A stretch of DNA of 64,000 nucleotides. Origin: Chryseobacterium sp. SORGH_AS_0447 (GTDB taxonomy: Bacteria; Bacteroidota; Bacteroidia; Flavobacteriales; Weeksellaceae). Shown here piece after piece: positions 61,934 through 64,000 of this stretch. Numbering within the stretch: position 1 is the first letter of the stretch; every line of letters begins with the position of its first letter. The stretch covers positions 62,001 through 126,000 of the forward strand of contig NZ_JAUTAR010000001.1 of NCBI RefSeq assembly GCF_030818695.1. Direction: 5' to 3'. Position numbers and translations under genes: made by a program. The notes under the pieces were generated by a model. The model saw nothing but the letters and a program-made list of their open reading frames with translations. It did not search any database and was not told the origin of the DNA.

Positions 61934-62572
61934 ATGGAAATCTTCGGCCTGAGAATTTTAACCATCGTCAATATTTTATATTTTTTAGGAATATTGTTGA
62001 TTTTTATTGTTTTTATAGTGATGGTTTTTCTGATTTTCGGAGGTCATCGCCACGATGCAATCTATTTTCTTGGCTGGATGTTCTTATTAGCTTCTGCAGC
62101 TTTCGGAAATAAGTTTTTCAATTATTTAAAGAAAGTAATTATTTCTGAAGCAAAACATCCGCTTCCATTAAATTTATTATGTAACATCCTTAGAATGGGG
62201 AAACCATATTATTTTGGAAGAGAAACATTTGATCTGGACGAAATCATTCGTGACAATAAGCTTCCATTGACTTTTTATTATGTTAGTAATCCTCAACATC
62301 CTATTCTTCAATTTAAAAGAGATAAAATTCTTTTCCATAATCAGGAATACGACTGGAAAAGTTTCAATTGGAAATATTTTCTTTTCCGTGAAAGTCCATG
62401 GCACACAAAAAATGCCAAACATATCATTGAATTTACAGGCACCAATAAAAATAACATCCGGATAAAGAATAAGATCTATTTTGAAAAAATAAAAGCTCAA
62501 GAAAATGAAGTAATTTTGCTTTTTGTGATTCACGATTTATTATTCGGAAGCAAATCATCTTATTACTATTAA
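61934..62572 (+). CDS. Membrane protein of unknown function between nadB and nadC
   Basis: The 212-residue protein has two or three membrane helices in the first 65 residues (ILTIVNILYFLGILLIFIVF, then MFLLASAAFG). A soluble C-terminal part of about 145 residues follows (DEIIRDNKLPLTFYYVSNPQ, ENEVILLFVIHDLLFG). No motif is recognised. It lies 15 bp after nadB and 9 bp before nadC, so it is probably cotranscribed with both. A role in NAD metabolism is only inferred from position. Confidence 0.65.
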   Translation: MEIFGLRILTIVNILYFLGILLIFIVFIVMVFLIFGGHRHDAIYFLGWMFLLASAAFGNKFFNYLKKVIISEAKHPLPLNLLCNILRMGKPYYFGRETFDLDEIIRDNKLPLTFYYVSNPQHPILQFKRDKILFHNQEYDWKSFNWKYFLFRESPWHTKNAKHIIEFTGTNKNNIRIKNKIYFEKIKAQENEVILLFVIHDLLFGSKSSYYY

Positions 62573-62581
62573 ATTAAAGAT

Positions 62582-63444
62582 ATGAAAAGACCAGCATACG
62601 TTACTGATAAAGTTTTAAAACTATTCATAAAAAACGCTCTTGAAGAAGACATCCAGGATGGTGACCACTCCACTCTTTCTACCATCCCGAAAGATCTGGA
62701 GCAGAGCGCCAAGCTTCTGGTGAAACAGAATTGCATCCTGGCAGGTGTAGAGCTGGCCGAAATTATTTTCAAGACTTTTGATAAAGATTTGAAAATAGAG
62801 ACCTTCGTAAAAGATGGGGACGCCGTAAAAGTGGGTGATGTAGCCTTTATCGTCACAGGAAGCGCAAGATCGATTCTTTCCACGGAAAGACTGGTATTAA
62901 ACTGTATGCAGCGGATGAGCGGAATTGCTACCCTGACCCACGATTGGGATTCCAGGTTGGTGGGTACCAAAACAAAGCTTCTGGATACCCGGAAAACCAC
63001 CCCCCCAACTTCAGGGTTTGTGAAAAATGGGCCGTGGCGATCGGCGGCGGGACTAATCACCGGTATGGCCTTTACGATATGATTATGTTGAAAGACAACC
63101 ACATTGATTATAACGGAAGCATTACCAATGCTGTAAAAATGGCTAAAGACTATATTAAAAAGAATAAGAAAAAGCTGAAGATAGAGGTCGAGACCCGAAA
63201 TCTTGACGAAGTTCAGGAAGCCATCAACGCCAAAGTCGACCGAATCATGCTCGACAATATGGATATAAAGACCATGAAAAAAGCCGTTAAGCTTGTTAAC
63301 GGTACCTGCGAAATCGAAGCATCCGGCGGAATTACCCGTGATCAACTAAAAGAAATTGCCTCCACAGGAGTCACCTATATCTCTGCCGGAGCCCTCACTC
63401 ACTCGGCTGACAATATGGATTTAAGTCTGAAAGCTGTTAAATAG
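62582..63444 (+). pseudogene. nadC: Nicotinate-nucleotide pyrophosphorylase (quinolinate PRTase), frameshifted
   Basis: The gene is read in two frames. The first part (62582-63000 region) codes the N-terminal 140 residues: LKLFIKNALEEDIQDGDHST, then ILAGVELAEIIF and LLDTRKTT. The second part continues in another frame with NFRVCEKWAVAIGGGTNHRY, GLYDMIMLKDNHIDYNGSIT and the C-terminal EIEASGGITRDQLKEIASTG. The break falls in a run of seven C (63000-63006). The conserved TRKTTPNFR needs five C; removing two gives 286 residues, a normal NadC length. The left frame runs on to a stop at 63082. The enzyme makes nicotinate mononucleotide from quinolinate. The cause may be real, phase-variable or a sequencing error. 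Confidence 0.9.
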
Positions 63445-63654
63445 GGATTGAATTTTCAATAAAAATAAATATATTCTATTAAAAATTCAATAATGTGATT
63501 TTTTTCATACGGAATCTCAACTATTATTCAATGCATTGTAAATCAGAAATTTAAACCTTATTGAGAATGGTTAAAAATTAACATACAGTTAATATTAGTT
63601 AAAATATATTTCCTCAATTTTGCAGAAAATTTAATCTAACTATTACTAACGATT

Positions 63655-64000
63655 ATGAAATTAATCAACAAATCAATGCTTACTGCGATAATCACGTTAT
63701 CCACAGCAAGCGTTTATTATGCTCAACAGGTTCAGGATACTGTAAAAGACACAAGATCCAAAGACATTGAGCAGGTTGTACTTACAGGAGTTGCTGATAT
63801 TGCTAAAGAGAGAAAAACTCCGGTAGCTGTTTCTACAATCAAAGAAGCACAAATCGTACAAAGATTGGGTAACCAGGAATTTCCTGAGATCCTGAACACA
63901 ACACCATCTGTATATGCTACTAAAGGCGGTGGTGGTTTTGGAGATGGACGTTTGAACGTAAGAGGTTTTGACACTTCTAATACTGCTGTAATGATTAACG
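63655..64000 (+). CDS. TonB-dependent outer-membrane receptor, N-terminal part
   Basis: The first 115 codons are in the window and the gene continues past the right edge. There is a signal peptide (about 1-24, STASVYYAQQ), a short linker, then a plug domain: IEQVVLTGVADIAKERKTPV, then FPEILNTTPSVYATKGGGGF and RLNVRGFDTSNTAVMIN. This is typical of a TonB-dependent receptor importing a large nutrient, such as an iron complex or a glycan. The substrate cannot be told from the plug. The 210 bp before it contain CAATTTTG (63615-63622 region), a one-mismatch -7 box, and no gene. Confidence 0.92.
   Translation, partial: MKLINKSMLTAIITLSTASVYYAQQVQDTVKDTRSKDIEQVVLTGVADIAKERKTPVAVSTIKEAQIVQRLGNQEFPEILNTTPSVYATKGGGGFGDGRLNVRGFDTSNTAVMIN

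Overview
The window looks like a chromosomal segment of a flavobacterium close to Chryseobacterium (Bacteroidota, Weeksellaceae-like). The reasons are AT-rich DNA, start codons without Shine-Dalgarno sequences, many TAnnTTTG -7 promoter boxes, four secreted proteins with type IX secretion (T9SS) type B C-terminal domains, a GH3-family protein and a SusC/TonB-type receptor. The genus is inferred from protein character, not from a database search.

Layout. (1) 1-2510: the housekeeping operon rimP-nusA-infB on the minus strand, with infB running off the left edge. (2) 2550-30070: a large surface-polysaccharide locus, almost all on the plus strand. It holds ugd, rmlB and rmlA, an ABC-type export pair (Wzm/Wzt), a complete FdtA/FdtC/FdtB set for a dTDP-3-acetamido-3,6-dideoxyhexose, about a dozen glycosyltransferases, five hexapeptide acyltransferases, a membrane acyltransferase, an asparagine-synthase-like amidotransferase and one minus-strand methyltransferase that splits the locus. 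No Wzy polymerase was seen, which fits ABC-transporter-dependent export. (3) 30123-32042: a DUF2306 membrane protein and a membrane-anchored AraC-type regulator. (4) 32160-35790: an inorganic-carbon operon, beta-carbonic anhydrase / small secreted protein / SulP transporter / second beta-carbonic anhydrase. (5) 35878-47170: a mixed region with pth, two related lipoproteins, mfd, small secreted proteins, a GH3-family enzyme and an MFS transporter. (6) 47262-59557: four large T9SS type B adhesin-like proteins in two pairs, separated by dnaB and rnhA. (7) 59690-63444: a nitroreductase, then nadB, a small membrane protein and nadC. (8) 63655-64000: the start of a TonB-dependent receptor.

How the genes work together. 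RmlA and RmlB make dTDP-4-keto-6-deoxyglucose; FdtA, FdtB and FdtC would turn it into dTDP-Fuc3NAc or Qui3NAc; Ugd supplies UDP-glucuronate; the glycosyltransferases assemble the chain; acyltransferases decorate it; Wzm/Wzt export it. NadB and NadC are successive parts of de novo NAD synthesis, with NadA expected elsewhere.

Most notable points: nadC is frameshifted at a seven-C tract; the methyltransferase has a probable displaced N-terminus; a frameshifted gene relic lies in the glycosyltransferase operon; one of the tandem FdtA copies has lost a catalytic histidine; the four T9SS proteins are criss-cross mosaics; and four genes have a TAnnTTTG box exactly 4 nt before ATG, which predicts leaderless mRNAs. 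No tRNA, rRNA, CRISPR array, insertion sequence or prophage was seen. No stretch over 300 bases lacks a gene.
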